The translations under genes and the position numbers were made by a program. Below are positions 47,678 to 59,597 of a DNA stretch of 64,000 nucleotides, in pieces. Position 1 is the first letter of the stretch. Each line of letters starts with the position of its first letter. The notes below the pieces were generated by a model. It saw only the letters and a program-made list of their open reading frames with translations, was not told where the DNA came from and made no database searches. Source of the stretch: Sthenelais limicola (taxonomy: Eukaryota > Annelida > Polychaeta > Phyllodocida > Sigalionidae); contig OW804096.1 of the NCBI GenBank assembly GCA_942159475.1, positions 88,825,784 to 88,889,783 on the forward strand, in the 5' to 3' direction.

Positions 47678-49126
47678 TCATGTGGTGCGTCCCCCGGCCT
47701 GTTGAAGTAAACGGTCTATCGCTGCGTTGACGTCTCCCATTGTTGCAATTAGGGCTGCAAGAAGAAGACATGTACGTGAGAATCTTGTGAATTAACACAT
47801 TAAGGGCGAGCACTTCATATACAATGCACTATCATTTTGCCCATTGTTACCAAAATATCGCCTAAAACGCATGCAGCATGATGCGATTCTTCCCGAAAAG
47901 CATGTTACTCTACCTTCTTCCTTCTAGGTAATATTCTTCAAAATGAGCAAGTTAAAAACAGTTCCTGTTTCCGATAGATGCAGAAAATTTCTTGTATCAT
48001 CAAACTGAAACTAATAATTGACCACTATTTATGCAAAATTTAGGAGTTGAGGAATAATTGGCAATAAATCTTAAGTTTTGAAAAAGTGGATGCATTTTGA
48101 AAAGGGTTCCTTTAGGATTGCTTCCATGGCAACCAAGCACCGTTATTACCTTGAAAATGGTTACTATGGTGACATCAAAACAGGAAATTTCTAAACTTCA
48201 CCTCGTAACACGTAGAACAGAATATGTAGATTTATTGCAATGTACTACATACAAATCGATTTGTTACAGCAAATGGTAGAAAAAAGCTTATTGGACAATT
48301 ATCCTGACTTTTTCTCTCACTATATTTGGACATCACCTGTGCTGAGAAGTTTTATCTCCTTTTAAGAGATCTACTCAGGATAAGCAGTTTGTCACAAAAT
48401 TTGACACACAGGCACTAATTTCTGGACAATCAAAACGATGTTTTCACTTTCATATTCCTCAGTGCAGGCTCAAAGAATGAACATTGAAAAAGCCCCTTCG
48501 TCCTTATTGGGTTATGGTTATGTCCATTGAAAACTAAAATAAACTTCGACTTCATAATTAAATCCTAGGATCTTTCCAATTTCTAAGTGACAATGAAAAT
48601 TGGATGCGCAAAACATACTTCACATCCCAGAAACTTGTTTCAAGCATAAGAATATTTTGTTTGCATATTTTAGCACGGACCGAACTGTATCATGTCTTTA
48701 GGTCATAATGGGTAGATATTTAACTTTCATCGAAAATTCGCGAAATTAAAATATTTCACATACCTTGAATATTAGCATCTCTGTTGACGAATCCCATTGA
48801 ATTGAGTTGATCCAACTGAGCTGCGAACCGCTGCTCAGGTGGCTGGTTCTGTAATTAAAAAAATTAACAAATTGTATCCATTTGAAATTTGATGCAGACA
48901 TCCTAACGAATCATGAATCAGTCGATCATAAGTTAGTTAATATATTCCTAAACACTGTCCTGATATAGTATGTGCCGAATATCGATAAGCTCCCCCCCCC
49001 CCCCCGATGTTTTTTTAAAATCATGTCCTAGAAATACAGTTTAGGCCAACTCTTTTGGACAAGAAATACTACAAAATTCAAAGATTCCAAATAGACACAA
49101 GACCAGGAATGTACATTGTTTATACT

Positions 49127-49160
<34 letters not shown>

Positions 49161-52100
49161 AAAAGAACCATCCATCCCAAATCAACAGGAACCTCAGGAA
49201 ATTAAATGAAACATTAAAGCGATGAAGGCCAGAAAAGGAGGATGGCCCATGCATTTATAATGAAGATAATCGAAATAGCTGGATAAATGAGCATGTGACC
49301 CATACACCTCATAGGATATTTCCTACTGAGAAACATTACACATGAAATGAATAAGAAATATTACTATTGCTCCAGTGTTCATCATGCTCATCATTTGAGA
49401 CATAAAGGTGCTCAGCTGGTCAGGATTCCCTGTGGCTGGAGCGGCTGGCGTGGTGGTGGAGGACGAGCCGGTAGTTGAGGTAGTAGTGCTTGTGGTACTG
49501 CTTTCGGCTGTTGTGCCGGTGGCAGCTGGGGAACTGGGCGTGGTAGTGGTGCTGCTGTTGGTGGAAGCCGGGGTGGGTTGAAGGTTCGGTGGCACTGACA
49601 TTCCCGGCATTCCCATCCTTAGAAAGGGTCATAAAATATATTTTAGGTTCATCGGTGCACTGACCAAAGGGGAATTTATTTTTTCTAAATATTAGGTGTG
49701 CGATAGATAGTTCTTCTGTATAGAATAAAAGCAAACATCAGAAACCGTGAAATGTAAATCCTTCATTTTACTTCGTTGAAGAAGCGATATATTTCCGTTT
49801 GGAATTTAGTAGGTACAAAAGATTAAAATATTATTTCCTACTCATTTAGCAGTTAAAAGACTAAAAGAACATACCCAGTAACAAGTCCTGGAGCTTCTCT
49901 CTGTAACTCGGCCATCCCTTGCTGTATCTGCGATAATGCTTGTAAGGCCCGGGGGTTTGTCAATACGTTTTGTACTTCAGGGTTTTGCATCTACTCGGAG
50001 AAAAAAACACACACTTGGATAAATATCCGATGATCCGATATATATACACTTTGATAAATAGTTTCACGTTCGACCACTTAACATAACTATGTATTCAGGT
50101 AGTTAGTGCAGTAATGAACAGTTGAGTATCATCCAATATATTTTAATTTGATGCACCTAAAACAAAACACCTTGAGTCAAATATCTTTGGAGAAATCTAG
50201 AGAATTCACAGCTGAACAAATATAACAAGTACAAATGGCTGTTTATCGTTTACACGTTTGATATTAGGGGTTATTTCCCTTCTAGCCGTAATAAGCCCAT
50301 TCAGAAAACCTTGCCAAGGCTTTGGAAAAGACGTGACATTTTCCCCATATCTTCATAAAGTCGAAAGCGCGACAAAATATATTTCTTATTTTTATTGCAA
50401 CAATTACAAATCTCTAACAAGCGAGACATCAGACTAACGCAAGGTGGCTGGGTTCTGCACAGTAACATACTTTAAAAGAGAATTTTGTCAAGAGTTTGAT
50501 TTGATCAAGTTTGACCCGGCGTAAGATATATATATATATATGATATGTATTCCGCGTCATGAAAGCAATTTCAATATATACTTTCTCTTTTTTTCAATAT
50601 ATATCTTCTTAATAAACACGGGTTCGCCTGCAGCTCTCACTAATGCCCGGATTAGGAAATGGTACAGAACGTTGATATACGTGGTTATGTGTTACTATGT
50701 TCAGTGTGGGAATTCGCAGATGACTGACATATATATACGTTTCTGCAAAGAATCTCGATAGCATATTAATATGATCATAGCCGAAGCGACAGTTGACGTT
50801 GCAGACAACTTCGGCATTTCGTAGATGGGCTAGACATTATATAGAACGCTTCATAATGATTTCCAGGCAAGTTACTGACACGTACCTGTTGCATGAATTG
50901 TGGTAAATGTTGTCTCATGGTTTCTTGAAGTTGTGGGTTGCCAGCAAGTAAGGGGTTGTTACCAATGATCTACAGTTAGAAAAACGTTGACTCCCATGCA
51001 ATAACTCCAAAAAACAAAGTTCAAAATCGACCAGGGATTGTTGAAGGAAATGTCAAATTTCGTTAAAAACTCAGATCTAAATGAATTAAGAATCCAAATT
51101 GTAATCTCTATCACCCCAACAATAATCAATAAAATAATATCCCAATTTAATGTGCGTCGTTCAACAACGGGTGGTGAATGAAACTTATCTATGGCTTACA
51201 ATGGATTACAAATTATAAAATATACTATGGAAATGGATCATGAGTACTGTATCTGCTAAGTGATAACTATCAACAAGTACAGTTAAACAAACGTCAGAAT
51301 GGACTAACCTGTTGGGTTAACTCGGGGTTGGCACTTAATGATTGCATCATAGTTTGCATGTACGGAGCACTCATCATATTCTGAAGTAATTGTGGGTTGG
51401 CTGTCATTTGGCCCATCAAGCTCTGCATGCCAGGCGTGTTAAACATAGAATCTGGAAAACGGTAAACAATTCCGGTATAAACGTGACGAGGACAAATTAT
51501 TTCATGGGTTTTGTAACTATAATCGCTTTGCTTTAGTTCATCAACTTACATATTTACTAATACCGTAAATTTCCCTGTTTATAAGCTGGGCCCCCGTTTA
51601 TAAGCCGGTGGGGTAAGCACATTCTTATGGTAAAATAATATAATCCTTGCCCCGAATGTAAGCCCTCCCCGAATATAAGCCTGGTCTATCACCATTCGAA
51701 ATTAATATAAGCCCGGGCGTATAAACGGGGAAATACGGTGGTATGAACCAGCAGACACACGTTTTGACATTACTTGATAGTGTCATTTTGGTGCATCTTC
51801 ATGTCTTTTTCTGAGAAATGACTGGCATCTTAAGGGAAATTGGTCTAAATGCATCTCTAATCACTTTTAGGTGCTATTATACATAGCTGTCCAGATAGAT
51901 AGGCAAGTGTAATTCAATAGATAAACCATTAATTACTTAGTCCAGGGGTTGTTGTGGTGGATGTGCTCGAAGTAGTTGTCGTAGATGAGGACCCCTGGTT
52001 TGGGCCACCGCCTGCACCCCAAGGGTTAGGTAGAGGGGCTGTATTTTCCACGCCGCGCTGCGTAGACTCGCTATTGCCATCACCCGCCAGAGCAGAGAAA

Positions 52101-55100
52101 GGGTTGTTTCCAAGACCTTCAGTGGCAGCATTCATCATCGGCTCCTGAATATCACGGTACATACGCTGCAAAGCATTAAATCCGCCAGGCAAGCTCTGAA
52201 AAATAAAAAGGACAGCTTAGAAAATAACAGTAGTTATATAATATCACAACTGTGACTGACTATCAATCCTAGCAATGGGACGAAATTGCCTGACAAATCA
52301 CACAGAGGATTATAAATTGATGCATCACCTCAAGGTTGCTCATTGCCCGATCCTGAGTACGCATCAGTTCTTGCATCATTGCGGGATTCCTAGCCAATTC
52401 CATGGTCTGAAAGGTTAATATATCCTCACTTAGTATGCCGCCATATATATCCTCACTTAGTATGGAGATGCCACTCAGATGAAGAAAAAAAGTCGGCAAT
52501 GTATATGAGCGCCCACCCCTCTCAATGTGACAGTGGCTCTGCCACTGTTGCAAGCGCCGTAGGCGCGAAGCCCCTCTAGGTGGGTCTGGGGGCATGTGCC
52601 CCCAGGAAAATTTTGGAAAATTAAGAGTAAAATGGTGCATTCTGAGGGCATTTCATTATCATACTTCACAACATTTACAGAGGTATAACATAGCAACGTT
52701 ACTAAGAACCTGGTTAATTTGTTAGCAAATTAAAATGTATATGAACTGTATGATCCAGACCGATTTTGCCTTACAGATTTGAATATTCAGCTAAATTTGA
52801 AGCAGCAATAGTAGATAAATATGAATGCGAGGAAACCTTTGAAATGAAACCCTAAATCATACTAATTATCAATATCTTTATTACCACTACCCTCAAATTG
52901 GACTACATTGAAATGCAACATTACCGATTTCTTTCCAAGGCTATAAAATGAGATGATCTATTTTGTTTTGTCAGTTTTTGTTTTTATATGAAGGCAAAAT
53001 GGGAAACAGAAGATTAAAAAGAGAAACATCGATCTTACTAATCTCTTCTATTGCTTTATATAAGGTCTATATTTGTGGTATTTTTTGTTTCTTATTTGAA
53101 GGACCCTCCTTATTGTCCACATTGAGATTCTGTTTCTGTATTTGACTCAATCTTTTAAGATATTGGCTATGTGCTGTCTGGAGATATCTTGCTTGCAGTT
53201 GGTGGACTGGGTCCTTTTGAATGTTCTCTCTGTGGTGGTACTCGATTGCAGTCTGTCCCTTTGACTTCAACTCATACCTTACGGACTGAATAGCAGAGAA
53301 TGTGACAACATCAAGTCTGTTGGTTTTAGGAGTGATGATATCATTCATCGCACTGAAGGACTGTTCAACCTGTGGAGAGGTGAAGATGCTGAGACAGGCC
53401 TTGATCACCCTCGACAGGCAAGGGTATTTACCACCAGCAAAGACCTCTCTCCACCAGAAATCTAGTCGTATATACTCATCGTTCACAACTAGGGGAGGGA
53501 GAGAATTATCACAGTGGATTTTCATAATCTCCACGACTACTGCTAGCTTCTCCTCTTCTTCTTTTAGAACAAACTTGAAGTGCTCTGTCTGTGAAGTGAG
53601 GCCCTTCTTTCCTACATAATGCCCCATCGCCCTGGGATCAATAGCTGACAGTGCTTTCACAACCTCACTGGATTCAAACTTTTTCTGTGTGTATATAGCT
53701 GTGTCAATGTAAGCTTTTTTCAGAGTTTTAAGGAATTTCTTCTTATCATCTCGATGGTACTCTGTTTTGAGGATTTTTAAACATTTAACCCCAGCAAATA
53801 TATTGTTTAATTTTTGATGCAAAGATTCATCCTTTATTTTCTCAGGACTCAGAGTAAAGACATTGTCCCCTGTCAGATATTGAGGTTTCATGAAGCAGCA
53901 AAGTAGCCATTTCAGTAAGTCAATCATCTCGTCATTCAGTCTATGCATCATGGGTTCCCTCTTCTCGAATTTAAGCACAAATGCCTTAAATTGGTTCAAG
54001 AACTCCAGATACAAACTCATGAGGAGTCTTGTTGTTTTCCCTCGGTAGAATACTTTTTTAACAATGCGAGCCTTCCTAGCCTTGCCATCATCAGTCAATT
54101 TTTTCAATTTGCATTTTGACTGGATTGTAATCAATCTTTTTCTGTATGTGGCTGGTAGATCTTTTATGATTTCCTTTCTGATGCTATCATAAGTTGCCTT
54201 ATCCTCATCAGGAAGCCATGCCCAATAAAAGAGTGTGTAGGCCTGAAACATTGTTACATTGGGTTCAGTAGCATCAAGCGCAGACAGCCATCTGTGTGAA
54301 ATCCTTTTCTTAGGGGTGAGAAACTTGATACCAAGAAAGGAACATATCTCTCGAAGGTAATCTTTTAAGTCTGGGCTCCACTTAAAATCAGAGTGGATAT
54401 CATCATCAAAACCTTCAACATGTTTGTAAAAGTATTTGCAGAAATATTTAACTATATTGTGGGCATGGTGGCAGACATCCCCGCCAATGTCCAAAAGCTG
54501 TGGAGCACTTTCTCTCAGTTTGGTTTCAAATCCATTCTTTTTGCCACGCATGTAATTGGCTGAGTCACACAGTACAGAAATCAGATTGTCCAGGGGTATT
54601 TTATCCCTATCCAAAAGTTTGATTACTTCATCATGCACAGTCTGAGCATTTACTGTGATAAGTGAGATTGATTCGTAATGTTTGACCACTGTTTGTTGTT
54701 GACTCTCAGAATAATAACTCACAAGAATTGTAAGTATTTTGTTATGAGCAGTCGAGGTGCACTCATCAAGGTTAATTGAAAAATAAGTTGCCTTAAGGTC
54801 ATTCACCAGTTCCTCATGTAAGGCACGACCAATACCATCAATTAATTTATAGGATGCACACGTCCTTTTCATTGAGATAGAAGTAAGGGCAGGCATGTCT
54901 CTTGAAGCCTCCACAGCCAACGCAATAAGTTTATCAGTCATACTTATAGGTAATCCATGCTGTACAGAGAAATAAGTAAATAATCCTTTCATGTTACTTT
55001 CCCGATCAACCATGCTAATGTTTGGCCTCGAGGGTGGCTGTCTCATTTGACAACAATTTGCACCATGTACATTTGGGGCCACGCCATAGGGAAGATTGCA

Positions 55101-58100
55101 TATTCCCTGTCTGCTAGCACTAGCATTAGCATCAGTACTAGTGGCCGAGGAATAACTAGTTCCAGCATTAGAAGTTTGAAAAAGTTTGAATGAGACTGGA
55201 AGCTGAGTATTTGTCATTCTGATATTCCTATTTCTGACATGTTTTTTAGTCTCTGCATGATCTTTCAAACATTTCTTACCTCCACTCCTATAGTTGATGT
55301 AATCATCACAAATTGAACAGTAAGCTTTCCCAGGTTGATCAGACTTTTTAATATAGTCAGAAAGGTAATCACCAATGTTATCAGTTTCTGTCAGCCAACT
55401 CCATTTAAATTTGTTCCTGACTCCTGTTTCAATAGCTGAGATATCTTTGTTTCTTTCCACGAAAATAGCCATGGTTACTGGGCACCAGTTTTCCAATTTC
55501 CTTGCGTCGTATGCCGTGGCAAAACCGGCAGCTTACACCAGTGTGTCCCTAGCAATGAACATTGAGGTCGGAATGGTGAACGGGGAGCGTGAGTTAAATG
55601 CAGGGCACCGGGTGCAACTCACTGCTCACCCGACCACAGTCCAAGGTCCAGGGAGGGGACCGCCACCGATTTTAGTTGCCTAGCAACAGCAAAGAGGGTA
55701 TGTGTGCCACCGCATGTTAGCACGGCAAGGATATCTCAGATTACTCACTGTCACTGGGGCTATTTAAAGGCAGTTTTAAATGAAATAAAGCTTATGAACG
55801 GAAATATCTTCAACAAAAGGGAAATTCGGATTTCCTTTGAAAAGAGGAAAAGTGGCATCTCTGATATACATATATATATATGTAATAGTAATAGTGAGAG
55901 AAGTAGATTTCATTAAAAATCGCATGTAAATTTAGGGCACCGGTTGGAAGATCTGCTTGTAGCAGACACCAGCTTCCCTCATTTTCACTTTGACAATTGA
56001 GGTTATCAAAATTATTATTATATGAGTTATTAAAATCATCATTATCATTATAATAAGCACAAATAATAGAATGTGAAAATATGTCAATAATGAATAGTCA
56101 TGGGGGTTGGAACCAAGGCATGTAAGGATATTACCTGGCGCATGAGTTCTGGGTTATTTAACATATGTGTAATCTCTGGGTTGCGCTGAAATAATGGAAA
56201 AAGATAAAGAGTTATGTCTAGTGAAAGTATTGAAAATCTCAGAAAAAACAGGCAAGTTTATTGTGCCTTCAGGATGCGGCAAGTGTAAATCGAAAAATGA
56301 CCAGAACCAAAGTTCTGCAGATAGATTCATCACTTCATTAATTTACCTCCATTAACTCCCTCATCTGTGGGTTACTGGTGATAAGTTGGCGAAGGACGTC
56401 GGGATTTGACATGAGTTGGCTGACCATGGGGTTATCCATCATCTGGCGTAACATTTCAGGGTTGCTCAGCATCTGAATCAACAAGGCAAGATTAATGTAC
56501 ATATATGTTATATGTAAATATCCAGTAAACCATTTCACATCTGTAGAATAACAAGAAATTTTGGCTGTGACCAAGGAAACAACGGTTTCCCCCGAATCCC
56601 TTAATTCTATCAGAGACAAAGTCCTAAGCAACCCCTCAGCCCCACCCCACACACATCCTCACTTCGATCCCCCTTCCCTCCCCACTACACGCGGGAAAAA
56701 GCGTTGTCAAGGACGCGTTACTAACGTGCAAATTAGAAGCACGGCCAGGTCAAAAGTAGACCTACATTATTGCGTCGTCGCCGGCATCAGCATCAATACA
56801 GTAGAGTTTCCTTCATATCTTCCTTATTTAGATACAAATGTTGATAAAATTAAATACATTGGGGTAGAAAAGCATGCTCTTTCCGAATTTAAACACATTG
56901 GCAATGTATTTCGAAAAGAAATAGCGTTTTTTTATTACTTCAAGGAGCGTAATTTCCCCGCGATGTGTCAGGTCGTCAGAAAATGTACAATCGTCTATAG
57001 GCCTATCGATAACAGTTATAGGCCTATATAAATATGATTCTTACCAAATGCAAGCTTAGAAATTTCTCTTTCCAATGGTGTATAGGGTTAGGCAATCATT
57101 TTATAAATTAGTGCCTTAGAATACCATATTAGAAAACCCAGTTTTGCACGACGATCTGATTTACGTCAGTATCAGACAAAGTATCAGGGACAGATCTGTG
57201 TGGCTCTATGCGACTTCCTCTCCCATCTTCCTTATTTACTCACCCATAAGGCTATAATAATTGGCAAAAATATTATACAGGAAGGAAGAGTTGTTCTTTC
57301 TTAATTTCTACTTCATTTTGATGTATGATTATTCTGTAGGCCTAAATCCGAGTTATTTGAGAGGATTGGTGCAGGCGAATTGTACACTTTTTGACAACCT
57401 GACTCAATAATGTAGGCCTACTTTGGCGAGCTTTTTATTGTTTACTTATGTAACTGTAAACTTTCTCTCATATCTGACTCATTTACAGGCTGAATTTGAT
57501 ATAAACACATATTGAGGGGTAGAAAAGCATGCTCTTTCTGAATTTCTATTTTTTGGCAATGTATTTTGAGTAGAAATAGCAATTTTGATCAATTTGCGGG
57601 AGCGTAAAATCACCGCGATGTGTACGCAAGTGCGTTGGAAATTCAGGTGGGAACAGGCGGAGTCGGGTTTTCCTTATAAGGGGGCGACACGGACGCGCAA
57701 AGAACAGGCGGCGAAAAGTGAAACTTATATAGGGTTTCCCAGTACAAGCGCCTTTGGCGCTCATACCGCCATACTTATAGGTAATCCATGCTGTACAGAG
57801 AAATAAGTAAATAATCCTTCCATGTTACTTTCCCGATCAACCATGCTAATGTTTGGCCTCGAGGGTGGCTGTCTCATTTGACAACAATTGACAATGGGGG
57901 AAACCTTAAAAACGGGGGAAACCTTAAAAAAAAAAGGGTCACGATTTAAAAACGTCATTTCTGTTTTTAACGCGTTCCTCTTGAAGCCTAAGTTCAAAAA
58001 CAGTAGTTAGATGACAATGGTATCCTTGAATCCATATTTTACAGTTGACCATGAAGTTCCCACAAACAGAAACTTACCTCTTGTTGCATACGCTGCTGCA

Positions 58101-59597
58101 TTTCCATAAAATTGACAGAACCAACACCAAGGTTCCCCATTCCGGACAGACCACCCATACTGCCAAGCCCGAAAGGTGTCTGATTCACATCCGCAGCAGT
58201 TGGAGCAGGCTGCCTGACGGGGCTTTCAGTCGCTTGGGCCGCCGCCTGAAATTATTATCAAATAAGATTATTAAAGGAGCCACAGGGAAGACGAAGTTGA
58301 TGACTGTAGAAATCGAGTGAGCAATAATATTACTGACTGGAATGCATCTCCAATAAGGTCTAGTGCTACTTTTATAGGAGTACCGTAATAAAAAGAAATA
58401 AATTGATGTCAATTTTAGTAGTAGCAATGGATAAACATGGTATATTTATACATGTATAATGATAGTACCAGGTATAATTTTGTATTCTCCCAAATGCACG
58501 AGAAATTGACAATCCCGGGAGGTCATGTAAACCAAGAACCACTCTGAAATAGTGCAGTAGACTTATGCACTAGATTTTTTAATGGTCTGGCTTTTAACAA
58601 AGCATTGGTTTCCGTATTCCCTCAGCCATCCCTACACCCTACTCTACCCTAAATCCAAAAGGAGGCAAATATAAGTAAGCCAATCTGAATAAGAAAAAAT
58701 TAAACATGACTTCCTAATGCACTTGTCGATAGGAAAGATTCGGAATGAGATATGCTGACTGGTGGACTGAGACCAGAGTAGATGGTCATGGGCAATTTTG
58801 ACCGGAACAGGGGCCTCAGTCACATGTGTTTACATTATGTTGGTACGGTTTCCAATGAACAGAGAGAGGGCCCACAATTAAAAGTCATTTTAGAGACAGA
58901 AAAACATCTAATATTGCCCCTGAGGATATATGAGACAACACCATGCCCAATCTTCATCTTACTATATTTTGCTTTAATAATTATGGAAAACAAAGACCAA
59001 AAGAATGTCTCAACAGGTCATTGGATGTGAGTTTGTAGATTTGCAGATTTAGTTATGTATAGAGGGGCACCATGCTACAGCTGTGGTCAGAGCTACACCC
59101 ACCCTCAGATAGGCCTCGGTCCCTGTATGAAATCAGTGCCAGCTACTGTTATCTCAAGTCAAACTGGGTATTCCAAATCTTGCCTATTGCATCCCCCACT
59201 CCCACTCCTGCAGGTATGGGGGAATGTTCTGGGCTTTTGTGTAAATATGGTGAAATCCCCGACCCCCAGGGCAAGAAATTTGTGTAAACCCCCGAGCACT
59301 TTTGGGGAAACTAAGGGAAATCCCCACCTGGGTGGTGGCATATTTTCATCTCCCTACCATTCCCTCATACCCCTGGGGTGGGGGTGGCGGGTTGCAATTG
59401 ACAAGTGCATAAGAAACCATGCTGCGTTTTCCGGTACGACAATTGCTTACCTTTGATTTGATGACAAGGTGGACAGTAAGACCATCTTTAATACCATGTT
59501 GAGCCAACGTATCTGGGTCTTTCAAAATTTTCCCGGCAAATATAAGACATAGCTGATCTAAGGGAGCCGCAAACTCAGCAGCTATTTTCTGTTTCAA
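47678..59597 (-). CDS. UBQLN: Ubiquilin, first coding exon missing
   Basis: Twelve exons, high to low: 59597-59451, 58245-58078, 56472-56347, 56185-56135, 52406-52329, 52195-51937, 51451-51309, 50969-50886, 49990-49875, 49617-49365, 48848-48764 and 47754-47678. All are GT/AG with matching phases and give 528 residues plus stop. Ubiquilins shuttle ubiquitinated clients to the proteasome and chaperone membrane proteins in the cytosol. Visible domains: the C-terminal two-thirds of the ubiquitin-like domain ([23 protein letters not shown]); STI1 repeats ([45 protein letters not shown]); NPWG-type linker; second STI1 pair ([28 protein letters not shown]); a Ser/Thr/Pro linker in exon 10 of this list; and a C-terminal UBA domain ([32 protein letters not shown]). 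The N-terminal about 50 residues should lie in an exon beyond 64000. A hAT transposase sits in the intron between 56135 and 52406. Confidence 0.97.
48992..49155. repeat. Homopolymer runs in a ubiquilin intron
   Basis: A run of 14 C lies at 48992-49005 and a run of 28 T at 49128-49155. The T run could be the A-tail of a minus-strand retroposon, but no body was recognised next to it. Confidence 0.8.
51561..51740. mobile_element. MITE, about 180 bp, with TACCGTAAATTTCCC termini
   Basis: The left end reads TACCGTAAATTTCCCTGTTT; the right end, reverse-complemented, reads CACCGTATTTCCCCGTTTAT. The inside is built from repeated GTTTATAAGC/AATATAAGCC words in both orientations. It sits in a ubiquilin intron and has no coding content. 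Confidence 0.85.
52420..52640. repeat. Interspersed repeat with hairpin and GGGGGCATGTGCCCCC
   Basis: A short tandem pair (ATATATCCTCACTTAGTATG near 52420 and 52444) is followed by a GC-rich block. The block has a perfect hairpin CAGTGGC-TCT-GCCACTG (52531-52547), then GGCGCGAAGCCCCTC and the palindromic GGGGGCATGTGCCCCC. Similar GGGGCCATGCCCCC words occur in the element at 6.7-9.9 kb. It looks like a piece of a dispersed repeat, but ends and class are not clear. Confidence 0.55.
53067..55496 (-). CDS. hAT-superfamily-like transposase, 809 residues, uninterrupted
   Basis: A single open frame, antiparallel to nothing and on the same strand as the host ubiquilin gene, in one of its introns. 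Near the N-terminus a zinc-finger motif C60-x2-C63...H80-x5-H86 resembles BED-type fingers. The RNase H-like core has LDECTST (first Asp), [15 protein letters not shown] (second Asp), CHHAHNIVK and ISHRWLSA, and the C-terminal dimerisation part [17 protein letters not shown] with the likely catalytic Glu. Alternative starts exist, since Met 1 and Met 9 are close. The length and intactness suggest recent activity or conservation as a domesticated gene. Terminal inverted repeats and an 8-bp target duplication were looked for and not found by eye, so the element's ends are unknown. Confidence 0.9.
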   Translation of the reverse strand: MENWCPVTMAIFVERNKDISAIETGVRNKFKWSWLTETDNIGDYLSDYIKKSDQPGKAYCSICDDYINYRSGGKKCLKDHAETKKHVRNRNIRMTNTQLPVSFKLFQTSNAGTSYSSATSTDANASASRQGICNLPYGVAPNVHGANCCQMRQPPSRPNISMVDRESNMKGLFTYFSVQHGLPISMTDKLIALAVEASRDMPALTSISMKRTCASYKLIDGIGRALHEELVNDLKATYFSINLDECTSTAHNKILTILVSYYSESQQQTVVKHYESISLITVNAQTVHDEVIKLLDRDKIPLDNLISVLCDSANYMRGKKNGFETKLRESAPQLLDIGGDVCHHAHNIVKYFCKYFYKHVEGFDDDIHSDFKWSPDLKDYLREICSFLGIKFLTPKKRISHRWLSALDATEPNVTMFQAYTLFYWAWLPDEDKATYDSIRKEIIKDLPATYRKRLITIQSKCKLKKLTDDGKARKARIVKKVFYRGKTTRLLMSLYLEFLNQFKAFVLKFEKREPMMHRLNDEMIDLLKWLLCCFMKPQYLTGDNVFTLSPEKIKDESLHQKLNNIFAGVKCLKILKTEYHRDDKKKFLKTLKKAYIDTAIYTQKKFESSEVVKALSAIDPRAMGHYVGKKGLTSQTEHFKFVLKEEEEKLAVVVEIMKIHCDNSLPPLVVNDEYIRLDFWWREVFAGGKYPCLSRVIKACLSIFTSPQVEQSFSAMNDIITPKTNRLDVVTFSAIQSVRYELKSKGQTAIEYHHRENIQKDPVHQLQARYLQTAHSQYLKRLSQIQKQNLNVDNKEGPSNKKQKIPQI
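56800..57620. repeat. Diverged direct repeats of about 160 bp
   Basis: The segment at about 56800-56965 recurs at about 57465-57620. Shared words are GGGGTAGAAAAGCATGCTCT, TTTGGCAATGTATTT/ATTGGCAATGTATTT, GAAATAGC and CGCGATGTGT. They lie in a ubiquilin intron; the open frame across the first copy is not conserved in the second. Confidence 0.7.
57770..57889 (-). mobile_element. 120-bp near-identical fragment of the hAT-like transposase
   Basis: This matches 54939-55058 of the transposase gene, in the same orientation, with a single visible mismatch. It encodes [16 protein letters not shown] and [16 protein letters not shown]. The ends fall inside the transposase frame on both sides, so it is not a simple terminal deletion derivative; the flanking sequence is unrelated to the transposase gene. 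It lies in another ubiquilin intron. Confidence 0.92.
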
